Source of the DNA: Tetradesmus obliquus
Lineage: Eukaryota; Chlorophyta; Chlorophyceae; Sphaeropleales; Scenedesmaceae
Length of the DNA: 64,000 bases
Assembly (NCBI GenBank): GCA_030272155.1
Contig: CP126198.1
Span: 5,146,001 to 5,210,000 of the forward strand
Direction of reading: 5' to 3'
Below are positions 1-14,000 of the stretch, piece after piece; position 1 is the first letter of the stretch; every line of letters starts with the position of its first letter. The notes below the pieces were generated by a model. That model did no database searches and was not told where the DNA came from. It saw only the letters and a list, made by a program, of their open reading frames with translations. A program made the translations under genes and the position numbers.

Positions 1-150
1 CAAGTTAGCGAGTGAAGCAGGATACCGTGACAGATGGGTTGCATGTGTGAGCATTGCAGAAGAAGGATTGCATTCAAGCTGGCGAGTGACGCAGGATATC
101 GTGACAGATGGGTTGCATGTGTGAGCATTGCAGAAGAAGGGTTTCATACA
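1..150. repeat. 74-bp tandem repeat at left edge
   Basis: Two copies of a roughly 74-bp unit are visible. The string GTGACAGATGGGTTGCATG occurs at 27 and again at 101, with similar flanks on both sides. The array probably continues left of the window. No coding frame is convincing here. Confidence 0.8.
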
Positions 151-789
151 GCAATGCACAACCCACCACCGCTAACCACACACCCATCAACACATCGTTT
201 GATTCACCTGGTTGTTTTGAAATGAAGTCAGCCACAAACATCTGCGCCGCGCTTTTGTTGCATTTTCACAGCTGCACAGCAAACACACATGGCAGATGTG
301 AGCCACATGTCAGTTACTACACTGTTGTGTACATGCCTTGGACATATGGTACCATATGGTGACCACGTTCACATCTCTTCAGGTGCTAGTGACATCACTG
401 TGATGGGTAGGGGCTGTCTAGCACCTGAAGAGTTATGCTTTGAGCTTACATTCGCTTGCTGAATGGCCGTGCTGTGATGTGTCAGCCGTAGCTTTGGACC
501 AGCCTGGCACAACTGCCCATGGCTACGCACAATACAGTTTGTGCGGTGTTACTTGTGCTTCTGCAAGCCTGCGCCACACAATGTTCCACAGTTGCCCGAG
601 CACCCGCCAAACGGCCCCTGCTGCTCTCAGCATGTGCAATGGCTAGGCAAATCACGCAACTGGCAGCAGTAAGGGGCAGTACGTGCTGCAGATGCGGCAT
701 AAGATGCTAGGAGCTGCAGCTTGCAGGACGCACCCCATGCCAGCCCTGAATGTGCACAGCTGCTGCAAGTGGCGTGTGCCATTGTTCAC
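151..789. other. Non-coding flank of the lectin exons
   Basis: No exon is supportable. A TTACA (TGTAA on minus) at 444-448 could be a poly(A) signal for the minus-strand peptidase/lectin gene, but the last exon of that gene is not resolved. Confidence 0.4.
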
Positions 790-1255
790 CTGCAGCTTTG
801 TTCCGGGGTGAAGTCTTTATTTGGGACGTCCAGGCAGAGCTGCCGCTCTAAGGCGTAAGCGGGCTGCAGCGCACCACTCACATCCTTAAACCAGCGCTGG
901 GTGTGCTTGCCATTGCACTCAACAATCTGCAGACAAGGGCCAAAGTAACAGCCGCATTGTTGCAGCTGCTGAGTGACATGGCACAATACAAGGATTGGTG
1001 TCGTGCTTAGTTATGCGCCCAGAACTACCATGCACGCATTGCAGAATGCTTAGCTGCTGTTCTCCCCTGACAATGCGTCCGGCGCATCAGTAGAGCTGCT
1101 GCACTTGCGACAAGATTCAAGATTCACTGAAGTGAAGGGATGACCTGTAAGCTGTGTGTAAGCTTTGTGTCAAATGCGCTGCATACATTTCAAATGCTAT
1201 GGTGTCTGCTGTAACAGGCAGGCTTGCTCAGCAATAAAGATGCTGACAGGTCAAT

Positions 1256-1309
<54 letters not shown>

Positions 1310-4300
1310 GAAGCAGCAGGAGCAGTTGGTTGCATCAGATGCACAGCATCTATGTTTAACGCTGGACAGCAACCACAAGTGCTCACGCATACTGCTCGTG
1401 AACACCTCAACCAAAATGACCCATTACAGCTACAGCCCTTACCCCAACTGCAGCAGGCCATTCTGTTGAGGCTTCGAACGCGTCAAGGCACCAATTGGTC
1501 TCTGCACAAAAAACAAATTGCTATCAGGAACCACCGGTGAGTGTGTTGGAGGGAAGCAGCGCAGTTGAACTTGACTAAATCACCGCCAGCTAACACCAGT
1601 CCAAGCATGCAACAGGCACACATAGACTCTAACATAGACCGAAATGGTATTCGCGCTGATCGCAGCACACTATCAGCAGCTCAGTGCCGCACACTCAGTG
1701 CCCAGGTAGTTTTGTGCTGATCACAACATGCTATCGGCAGCCTGATGCCGAATAGCAGCAGCTCATCACCTTACAGTGTAGGGTATGTGCAACATAAGCA
1801 GCGTGTACTGTGACACAGGTGACACCTTCAACCTGTGTGACACATGCCCGTGCAAACATGCACCCACAGACACCTCCCTGCATAAAGAAGCATGCACTTG
1901 TACATGCTCACCTTCCAGGCGCAGGCTTCCATCTGTTTGGTATATGAAACGCGAGCTGCTGCTGCTGCTGCAAGGCTGCAGTTCAACCTGCAAGATGGGG
2001 CAAGGCAAACAGTTCAATGAACCGCTGCGGCGGCAGGTGTGGCTGAACACAGCTGTATGTTTATCAGCTAACGACGTCTTGCTGCTGCGTTGCTGCTGTT
2101 GCCAACCATATTCCAACAAGCTACATGTGTATTCTTAAATCTTGACCAAATACCAATGCTAGCCTGGGCTGTGGCACAACACTGAAGCATGTCAACCCGG
2201 GAATGACTTCAACTTGACTTGCAAAGACAGCTAATGTGTGCATGCTTGGTAGGCAGTGCTGAGATGCACGCCAGCTGGGCATACGCATGTGTGACAACTC
2301 AGGCTAGATACAGGTGGAGGCTGGGGCAAAAGCTGCGACACAGCGATGGTTCTGCTGCTGTAAGCTTACTCATTCCTCCTTGCCAAGCACAGGTGCAGCC
2401 ATGCACAGACTTGTGTTGGCCTGCACTGACATAATGCCAGCTCGACCTGCGGCGAGGATGCAAACTTTGCTGCTGAGTGCATGGCAGCGCTCGCTTGTGA
2501 TGCTTTGTGTGTGGTCTGTGGCAGTCCAACCGCTGCATCACTTTAGGCATGAACAGCAGGAGTCAGCAGGTGGCTGCAGATGGGCGCCTTGAGGGTTGTG
2601 TTGATTGAGCATGGCACAGCATCATTCGGCCTGCTGACCTTGGCTTTCAAGCATGGCAAGCGCCACACGCCAAAGCAAACACGCTGCAATGCTTGTAGTG
2701 ACATGTACAGTGATGCTGACGCTGGGTATCCAGTTCGATGCATTAGCCGTGCAGCTGCACTTCAACTTCCACAAACAAAACAAAGCTTGCATGCAAGTGG
2801 ATTGCTCGACTGGACCTCCGGGGTGCTTGGCTTGCAGTGCAACGGGCTGCAATCTTGAGTTAGAACAAGCTGTGAAGGCGCTTACTCGGTCAATGCACAG
2901 TTGAGCACGTCGTGGTTGTGCTGGCGCGTCCAGACGAAGGATGGTGGGCTAGCTGATGACTCTGGCACACCAGTCCTTTCAAGCCGTTGCAAGCTGCTCG
3001 CAAACCATTGTGCTGCCAGAAGGCACAGAATGCACAAGACCGAACACTACATCACATCGGAGCAGCAGGCTTACCTTCTACATATGGAACAAGGTCCGCC
3101 CAGAACAGCTGAGCCGCGCTCCGGTTGCAGTCCCAGAGCTGCGGAACATGCAACACACAGCAGGCAACGAGCACACAGGCACTGGCGGTCGGCGATCTGC
3201 TGATCTTACTGCATCCGGCAATACGGGCAGCTGCACGCGCAAGTGCGGACGCCTTATGGTGGCGGACATGCCATTTGCCGCTTCTGCTGTGCCATGCACA
3301 GGTCACTGCTTGTCGGCCATTTAGGCGCTGCTGCCCTGCAGTGCCGCTTCAGGGCTGGCGGCAGCACCAGCAGCATCTATGCATGGTGGATATCACCACT
3401 GCGTGTCACAGCACCAGCAGCTTCCATGCATGGTGGATCTCACCACTGCGTGTCACAGCACCAGCAGCATCTATGCATGGTGGATCTCACGACTGCATGC
3501 CACAGCACCAGCAGCATCTATGCATGGTGGATCTCACTACTGCGTGTCACAGCACCAGCAGCATCTATGCATGGTGGATTTCACAACTGCAGTGCCTTCG
3601 TAACTAGGCAGGTCTGGCGGTTCTGCCGTCCCGATCTCACCTGCAATGCTACTCCTGGGCTGAAGTTACTGTAGGGTACGTCCAGGCAAGACCCTAGGGC
3701 ATGCAGGGGCCGCAGCGCACCTTCAGCATCTCTGAGCCAGCGCTGGTTGGCCGTCCCATCGCACAACCCGGCCTGCATGCAAACTGCAAGCAAGGAGTTG
3801 GTGGCAACTGCAGAAAAATGCGGCTTGCACCTTTGTGCGAAGACACAAGGCCATACACAGGTGGACTAGCCATATGCGGCATTCACGGCGTGCCTGGCTT
3901 GCAAACCTGCTGTCCTGATAAGGCAGGTCTGGGCATCGCCGCATCTGCTCAAGCCCACCTTGATTTCAGCACCTCTGTCAGTGCTGCCGTCACTCACTCC
4001 CAAGCACCACTCGGCTCCTGCTGCTGCAGTGCCAAGGGCAGAACAGAAGATGGTGCAAGTTGTCAGTCATGAGTTGCCTCTAGAGGGTGAGTGCGCGCCT
4101 GCACTTACGTTGCATGGTGTGCAGTGCCTGCTTCAAAGACATGCATGCCGAACATGTCGACTCATGACAAGCTGCAGTGCTGCAAGAGCAGGCTCAAGTC
4201 AGCAAATATAGATGCTCATGCATGCGCTGATTGAGCCTGCTATGGCAGCACTGCTGCTTGTCAAGATATCCACGCATGATGCCAGCGGCCAAAGCTACTT

Positions 4301-4441
4301 GTGGCTACCAATTAAGCTATTGGGCTCAACATAACGACGGCTGGGGAGCAGTGGGTGATCACCTTGAATGGTAAGCCTGCCTTCTTTGTAGACAAACTGC
4401 TGGTTCTTGTTCGGTGTGCCGCCGCAGGTCTGCAAGACAAC
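790..4441 (-). CDS. Beta-trefoil (QxW) lectin-type exons, C-terminal part of a secreted peptidase gene or a separate lectin gene
   Basis: Five minus-strand exons look like pieces of a beta-trefoil (ricin-B/QxW fold) carbohydrate-binding domain: 4441-4363, 3772-3641, 3138-3075, 1987-1912 and 926-790. Exon 3772-3641 (44 codons) reads CDGTANQRWL, then CLDVPYSNFSPGVALQ. It joins in phase 0 to 3138-3075, which reads LWDCNRSAAQLFW, the classic trefoil order of a CLDV strand, an LQLWDC strand and a QxF/W strand. Exon 926-790 is a diverged copy (CNGKHTQRWF, then CLDVPNKDFTP). Exons 4441-4363 and 1987-1912 resemble each other (QFVYKEGRLTI versus RFIYQTDGSLRL), so the domain unit is itself repeated. 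Exons linking 5335 to 4441, 4363 to 3772, 3075 to 1987 and 1912 to 926 are not identified, so continuity with the upstream peptidase is inferred from strand, order and lack of another start. Sugar binding is inferred from fold only. Confidence 0.6.
3361..3600. repeat. 47-bp minisatellite, five units
   Basis: The string GCATGGTGGA recurs at 3381, 3428, 3475, 3522 and 3569, an exact 47-bp period. Units contain AGCACCAGCAGCATCTAT and differ at a few positions. The array lies in what I read as an intron between lectin-type exons, ending about 40 bp short of the 3641 exon end. The period is not a multiple of three, so it is unlikely to be coding. Confidence 0.9.
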
Positions 4442-5334
4442 CTGCAACGGGACAAACACAAACCAAGCCAGCGGCGCTACAGTGAACGGCACAACCACGA
4501 TATGAATTACTTGGCTGAGCACACAGCTGTACAGGAACAGTTTGGCCAGGTGCAAAAGCATGTAGGATACGCCCTGCTTGAGCATCAATGCGGATGTATC
4601 AGCTGGATGCCAGTAAACCAGCAACTGCTGGCCAGCCTTACCACAGCATTGTGGATGGCTCAGGGTGCATTGAACATACGTTACTGCACCCTATCTGCTG
4701 ACTGGTCCGCGTCGCTCATCAAAGCGAAGCGTAATAATGCGGTCAGGTGGCGCTAGGTGCTGTGCATCATACCTGCTGTCCGCTTTCAACAAGTGATTGT
4801 GTGCTGACACACAGCGTCGGCTCAGCCTGCACTTTGATGGGCCCCCGCACTACAGCAGCAGCAGCAGCAACATTAAAGCCGTCAAGCAAGTGATGTATCC
4901 CTCCAAAGGTTGTGATGACCAGGAATTGTGTTTCCCAGCGCCCCAGTTAATATCATCTTTCCCAACTTGTCTTTCCGCCTTAAAAGCTCAACCACTGGTG
5001 CTTTGGCAGCGCATGCATTGCAGGGATGCATTTGCACACAGTGCTGGCAGCAACAGGCAGCATTGCACGCACGAATTTGTAGCTTCATTCGCAGCTCGCC
5101 AAACCTTACCCACCTGCTGCTGGGCAGCCGCCTTTCACTTGCCATGTGGCAGCGTTGCCAGTCAGTGTGCATACAGCCCTGTAGCCACGGCCCTTGGCTA
5201 CTGCTGTGCAGCGCGCAGTGCACACGCTGCCCACGAGAGCCCCACAGCCGCTCCAAGGTAGAGCATCCGGTAGTTGCTTGGGAGAGGTTAGACAGGCTCT
5301 CCTTATCAGTGGCCTGACGTACGTGCCGCAAAAC

Positions 5335-8233
5335 CTGAATGGTCCGCGGCTAGCTGCCGACAAGTTGGCAGCGCGCCCCACATTGCTGGTCACAGCATCA
5401 GCCAGCACTTGCGATAGCGGTACGGCTGCTTTAGCGCCCAATGCAGTGAGTGCAGTGAGGTCGTAAGCAAGCTGCAGCAAGCGCACAGGCTGCCGAGGGG
5501 AGTACTGCAGGCATCCTGCGTTTATGGGGTTTGCCACTGCCTGCCCAAACCTCTGTAGCACTTGTGGCAGGCTCTCACTGACCCTCAATGCAAAGGTGTA
5601 GTCTGGCTGCATGACATAGGCCGCACCGTAAGCAACTTTGATGGAGCCGTTGAGGCCCCAAGAGGTGCCCCAGCTAGCAACAAGGAAGCACACATGCCAG
5701 CAAAGCAGCAGCAGCAGCAGCAGCAGCAGAGCGTCAGCAAATGCTCAGCGCCAGTGTCAAGTGGCTATCCACACAGAAACCACAACTGCGCTGCTTCCCG
5801 CATGCACACATGCGTGCGCAATCATGCATGCACAGTCACCTGCTGTCAAGCGCGACACAAGGCTGCCGCCGCACCTGTTCTTGCATAGCCACCAGCCATC
5901 TTCAGCATTCGTTGCGTTGTCCCACCAGCCGTAGCAGAAGACGGCATGCATGATTGGCGGTGCTCCCTCCACATCGTCTTTTGGAGAAAACACACCGTGT
6001 TTGCCTGTGCTATACGCTTCGAGCTTTTTGAACGCATCAGCTGTCATGGCCATAGACGCGACGACTCCGCCTGACAGCATGATGCGCTCTTTTACCTGTG
6101 CCATGGTGCCTAATGCACTGCCTGCATACGCCCAGGACAGTGAACCGCCTGCAGGACAGTCACCCAGGCGCCAAAAGCACAAGCGTTCAGCAGCACATGG
6201 CAATCTGCTAGACCGTAACAAAGTTCTCAAAGCCTAGCTGGCCTGTGCTTACAGCAGTGTCTGACGACGGCAGTGGCAACACTGCTCCATGAGCAGCAAA
6301 AGTGCGAGGCTCCACAGCTGAACAAGCAGCAGTATTGACATTGATCCGTTCACCACAAGAATAATGCATGTGCTAATTCATGCATGCACATTGCCGCACT
6401 GCTTTACCAGCTGGTAGTTGGTTGGGGCAGCCAGCAGCACGGGCGCAATCCTGGTCAGATGAAGCTGTGCCTGTGTAGCGATCGCAGCTCCGAGCAGCCC
6501 AACTTGAGATAGGCGTGGTAGTGAAACTGGTTACAACTTATGTGTATGATGCGCCAGCTGCACAATTGACTCTTGGGAGCACCCTGCATTGCATGATCAC
6601 ATGCGGCAGCTGTTGCATGGCCCATGACACCTTACAATAGGACCTAGCGTCAGGCTATGGAGCCCAGTAGTCACATGCTTTCTCAAAGCAGGCAACATTC
6701 CGCATGCTAGTACGCAGCAGAAGTGTGCGCCAGCGTACGTAGCGCCATCACATATTGTGCGGCTGTGTATGCAGGCAGCACGGCAAGCACCAGCAACACT
6801 GCCACAGTCGATGCCTCACTTGCAGAAGCTGAAATCCTGCTCTGAAAGGCCCAGGCTGCGCCAGCTCTGCTGCTTGTACACGTTGATAGCAGCCTCAGCA
6901 GCAGCAGTCACGGCAAAGCCCACACATGATGCGCACATGCCTTGGTCCTGCAAGGGCAGCGACACAGCGCATGTGTGTTTTGAGCGTTTCCTGCACCTGT
7001 CTCTTTTCTGTGTCTGTTACCTATTGAGCCATAGCAACGCCACCTGCACGTTTTCTGTGACATGCCGCATGTGACATGTGCAATGTTGTCAGCTGTTCTG
7101 TAACGGCATGCAGCACAAGTCCTCTCTTGCGCTTACTTGCGCAGGGCTGATGAATGCGCGTCGCAGGGGTGTATCAAGCGTGTTGTTGGAAGAGTAGGAG
7201 GGTGGAGTCAGCGCCAGCAACAGCACATCAATGCAAGCAGAGTCCAGTATGTTGGATGTGTTGCATGCTGCCCTGATGATTTGCGTCGCGTTGGTGCTCG
7301 CGCCCAAAATTCTGAGTTGGTCCGCCTTGCTCCTAGATTGAAAATAGTTTCTGCGTGTAATGTTGCGTGCTGAGCCCGTTCCTTTGCCATTGTAGTACAG
7401 CCCAGTGCGGCTGCAAAAGGGGAACAAACAAGGAAACAAGCAGCAGCAGCTGACATGTAACAACAGCAGGAATGTTGGACTTGACTGATACAACATGGCA
7501 GTGTGGTGATGTAGTGCCTGCAAGCGCTCTGCTTGTGCTGCTGTGCGTCTGGCTATGGCTGCAATGCTGCTGCAACGGCTGCTCAATATCAGCAGCTGCT
7601 ATCAAGCAGTAGAGACTGACTGTGTCGCCTGCAAAGTGCAGATGGTGGCAACTACTCGACCAGCCAGAATGCATGTTGGTGCTGACGTTGGCATCCAGGT
7701 ACAGGATACTATCCACAGCAACAGATTAACATGCGCTAGTACTCACGGCGGTACTTGCAACAACAGCCGCTGTGCAGTACCTGCAGTGACTTCCCAGCCG
7801 CAATCACAGCAACAGGTGTCATCCAAAGCACAGCAATGTATGTGTTGAACATGTGCAGAATGCACGTAAGCACTGAAAATTAGATCCTCGATGTTATTGT
7901 GTGCCGCCTGCATGCTGGAAACTGAGGCAATATGTTCAGCAGCGCTGCATCGGGGTTGTCTCTGGACTAGTCCTGCGGCAGTACTGCCGCATGTATGACC
8001 AGTGACAAACACACGCACATGGACGGCTTTGTTCTGCCCTAGCCTCGTCACACACATGCAGGCAGACAGCAGCAACAACACACTTGCAGGTGCACACAAG
8101 CATCCCCCTGTTGGGACACGCACTGCGGCTGCAGCTGGCGCTTACCTGCTAGTCCGGCCTGCGCATCTGCTGTGGCCAGCACAGCTGCAAACAGCAGCAG
8201 AGACGCTCCTGCAAGAACAAACAAGCATGACAT
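5335..8233 (-). CDS. Secreted papain-like (C1A) cysteine peptidase, 5' part of gene
   Basis: Eight minus-strand exons join in phase: 8233-8146, 7780-7747, 7708-7661, 7410-7137, 6947-6820, 6487-6408, 6148-5875 and 5673-5335 (about 421 residues before the lectin part). Residues 1-25 form a signal peptide (MSCLFVLAGASLLLFAAVLA). Residues 30-148 form a prodomain-like stretch with several N-glycosylation sequons. The C1A core follows: the oxyanion-hole Gln150 and nucleophile Cys156 in DQGMCASCVGF, the LSEQDF segment, a GGSLSWAY stretch in place of the usual GCNGG region, catalytic His285 in MHAVFCYGWWD, and Asn308 in KNSWGTSWG. The last motif is created by splicing 5875 to 5673. The Trp that normally follows the nucleophile is Val. 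Acceptors at 6487 (GAG) and 7780 and the donor at 7661 are chosen by phase and are less certain. Role: extracellular or vacuolar proteolysis. Downstream lectin-type exons suggest a carbohydrate-targeting tail. Confidence 0.85.
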
Positions 8234-9820
8234 GTAGCAGGCAGCAAATGAGGCAGCAGGCACAGCGGTGGTTTGACCGGCCCCGGCTAGTCACCTAGCG
8301 ATGCTTGGGCTGCACCACACAACAGGGTTGGATGGGCCCTAGGGCCTGCTTGACGAGCACCTGGGCGACCTGACCTTGACGCAATCGCGTCGCAAGCACT
8401 GTTCATTTGAACACGTCAGTTTTGGATGTCATGCAGCAACCACGAACTACAGCTTTCCGGCATGTGATCATGCTGTGCAGTGATGTCACCAGCGCTTGCA
8501 GTTGTTAGCAACCCTACTGCTGCAGTGTGCTCCAGAGCCATCCCAGAGCAGGCCAGGATATGCCAGCCACCACACTCACGTATCGCCACTGATATATAGC
8601 TACGTTTCTGTGCAGCGGTTTCCCGGTCCAGCCCACACTTGAGCTGTACCAGAGCTGTACTGGTCACTGTGCCAATGGGCCAATGTGCTGGGAATGCCAG
8701 TGCTGTTGGCCCTCACAAGACTTGATCATCTACCCATCGACGCAAAGCGTGTTCAGGTAATGAGGCTGAGGCGTCAATGTACACAGCGTGTGGCGCTGCC
8801 AGGTTCGCCCTCCCAGATTGATGCAGCCACCCAAGTCGAGCGCTGATGCTGTGTTCAGTGTGCAAAACACGTTTTGTTTGCGCTGCACAGTCTACGCAAA
8901 ACGGACCCTGCGGGAACCGCATGCCGGCAACGAACTTCTAGTGCGGTTCTGTAAATGGCTTTTGGGCAAGGGGCGTCCCCTAGCCCCGTTGGCTGCTGGT
9001 GGACATGCGGCTATTGCTTGCGAGTGCTTCAGCAGATGCTGCATCTAGCAGCGCAGCACCAGCTCTCTCAGAGTCTGTCACCATGTGTACACCATGAAGT
9101 TCCTGTTGCAGCTTACCCCGGCTCATGTGATCGCCTATCTCAGCAAATAGTCACGGAAGTACAGGCACGTTGCTAGCACCAACAAGCCACTGCACTATCA
9201 TATACGACGCAGCCATAAAAACGAACAGCATGGCAAAGCAGGTGAAGCTGAGCCCCTGTCAGGCTGTCCGCATGCAAGCATAGCTGCTGGCGCCTGTCTA
9301 TTGCATCACTGTAGCGCAAAGGGGGTATGTACCAAAACATCCACTTCAATTGGCTAGTGAGGCATATTAAGGCACAGCACGTGTAGCAAGTTACCACCAG
9401 TAAGACCGAGGTCAGGCAGCACACCACCTCCACACTGCCAGCAGTGCCTGCCTGGTTAGCTGCTGCTGCCAGCCGCTGCTGCCGCTGCAGCTGCAGCGCG
9501 CCAGCCGCCGCCAACCAGCCACGTCTCATTTCATGCGCACAGGCGGCAACAACACCTGCACCGGCGCAACGCCTGCATGCTCGTGCTCAGTGCTTGTTAC
9601 AGCACCAGCAGCACGCCGCGTTGCGCCAGGCACAGCACTCCCTCCTAAGCAGCGGTGCCAGAAGCACAGCTGAGAAGCACCAGAGCCAGCGCTGCAACCC
9701 TAAACCACACACAGGCTCCAGCAGCAACCACCCCAGGCGCCGCAGCCGCGCCAGCGCTGCTGCTGCTGCCTGTGATGACGCTGCTGTTATAACACCTGTT
9801 ATAACACTGCGGTTTATGGT
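8234..9820. other. Intergenic region between RPL23A and the peptidase gene
   Basis: It holds the 3' flank of RPL23A and the upstream region of the peptidase gene, both minus strand. A TTACA at 9597-9601 (TGTAA on minus) lies about 220 bp past the RPL23A stop and is a plausible poly(A) signal. A short direct repeat of TGTTATAACACC sits at about 9783-9806. A minus-strand reading around 8720-8920 is open but has no recognisable domain. Confidence 0.5.
9597..9601 (-). terminator. Candidate TGTAA poly(A) signal of RPL23A
   Basis: TTACA on plus, about 220 bp downstream of the stop. TGTAA is the usual chlorophyte poly(A) signal; assignment here rests on position only. Confidence 0.4.
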
Positions 9821-12665
<2,845 letters not shown>

Positions 12666-14000
12666 CTCTGCTGCTTCCGGTGACCACCAAAGAGGGCGAT
12701 CGTGAGCTGAGACAGACAGTAAGTAGCAACAGCAGGGAACCAGGGATGTTAAACCTCGCGTGCACCGTCCTTCAAAAGCTCTCGTTCAAATATGGGCGTA
12801 TGAATGATCTGAGGAACGTATTTACCTCTTCACTGTGAGTCCCCGAGCTATGACTGCTGTAATGGTAGTCATCCACCGTGCTACAGCGCGTACTGCCCAT
12901 GCCTTGGCTGCACCATCCGCTGCAGCCGTCTTGCCGCATGATGGGGGCGTAAATGCATGGTCGACCACTTTACAACTGCAGTTGGCTGCTGACGTGGGCG
13001 TTCTGCACCACAGTTGCCATGTAAACCCACCATCATCGGTGCACACCGCCACTCACGTCCTGCCCCTGAAGGTTCAATCTGGGGTGCCGCCGCTGGGTCT
13101 GATATCATCCAACCACAGCTGGGCCTTTGTCGCCTGAGGCTAGCAGCCCTGGGTTCAGCAGCCAAGATGCTCAGCTTCAGAGGATAAGCAGAAGCAGCCA
13201 AATCTCTGTTGCCAGACAGCTGCTGCCAGTGCCAGGCATGACAATCTCGCAACATTCAGCACCTGCCACGCACTTTAGAAGTATTTGACCGGATCATGAA
13301 CTGCTTCAGGTCAGCCCACTCATCTTCACTTAATACCGCACGACACATGGGTGCACACCTCAGTCATACAGCAGTGCCCCATCCTGCAAGCTGCCACCTC
13401 TTCCAAGCATGTCAACAGTCGCTGCACACCCTCAATATCATTGAGCTACACCTGTTGAACAGTGCAGCCTTGCCATCCTGCTGCTGTGAGCAGCAGTGCT
13501 CACGCCAGCCAGACCCACACTGAGTCAGCTGTGGCAGCAACCAGACATATGTCTGGTGCACGACAGTTCTTTGCGGGAACAGAACACCTGCCAGCAAATC
13601 AGGAGTCAATAAACCATGCCAACCTGCTATTGTTGCTGCTGCATCAATGCTTTCCCCAGGCACACCACAGCCAGTCCTGCTGCTGCCAGCTCACAGGCAG
13701 ACGTCAAGTCAAGTGATGACACGGGGGTGCGCTTTACACCCGAAACAGCCTGCACCATCATCCCGCAAAACAGCCTGCCTGCAGTGCTCGTGTGCAGGCA
13801 GCTAACCACAACAACCGCCCTGCACCTGCTGCCAACCAACAACCATCCAAACAGCGCCATCATGCATGCAATTGCTAGTGGCAAGGTACATCAAGTCACA
13901 CAGCCACAGCCCACTACATGGCTGCTGGTTGTGCTGCTGGCAGCTCGATTCCCACAACCTTGCTTGCAGGAAAGGTACCAGCCCCGGCCAAACACCACGC
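12666..14000. other. Intergenic region upstream of RPL23A and downstream of the MYND gene
   Basis: Several short open frames overlap on both strands, but none has a recognisable domain or coherent splice pattern. The region must contain the RPL23A promoter and the 3' end of the MYND transcript. Confidence 0.5.
13734..13738 (-). terminator. Candidate TGTAA poly(A) signal of the MYND gene
   Basis: TTACA on plus, about 265 bp past the MYND stop codon. Assignment is positional. Confidence 0.35.
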
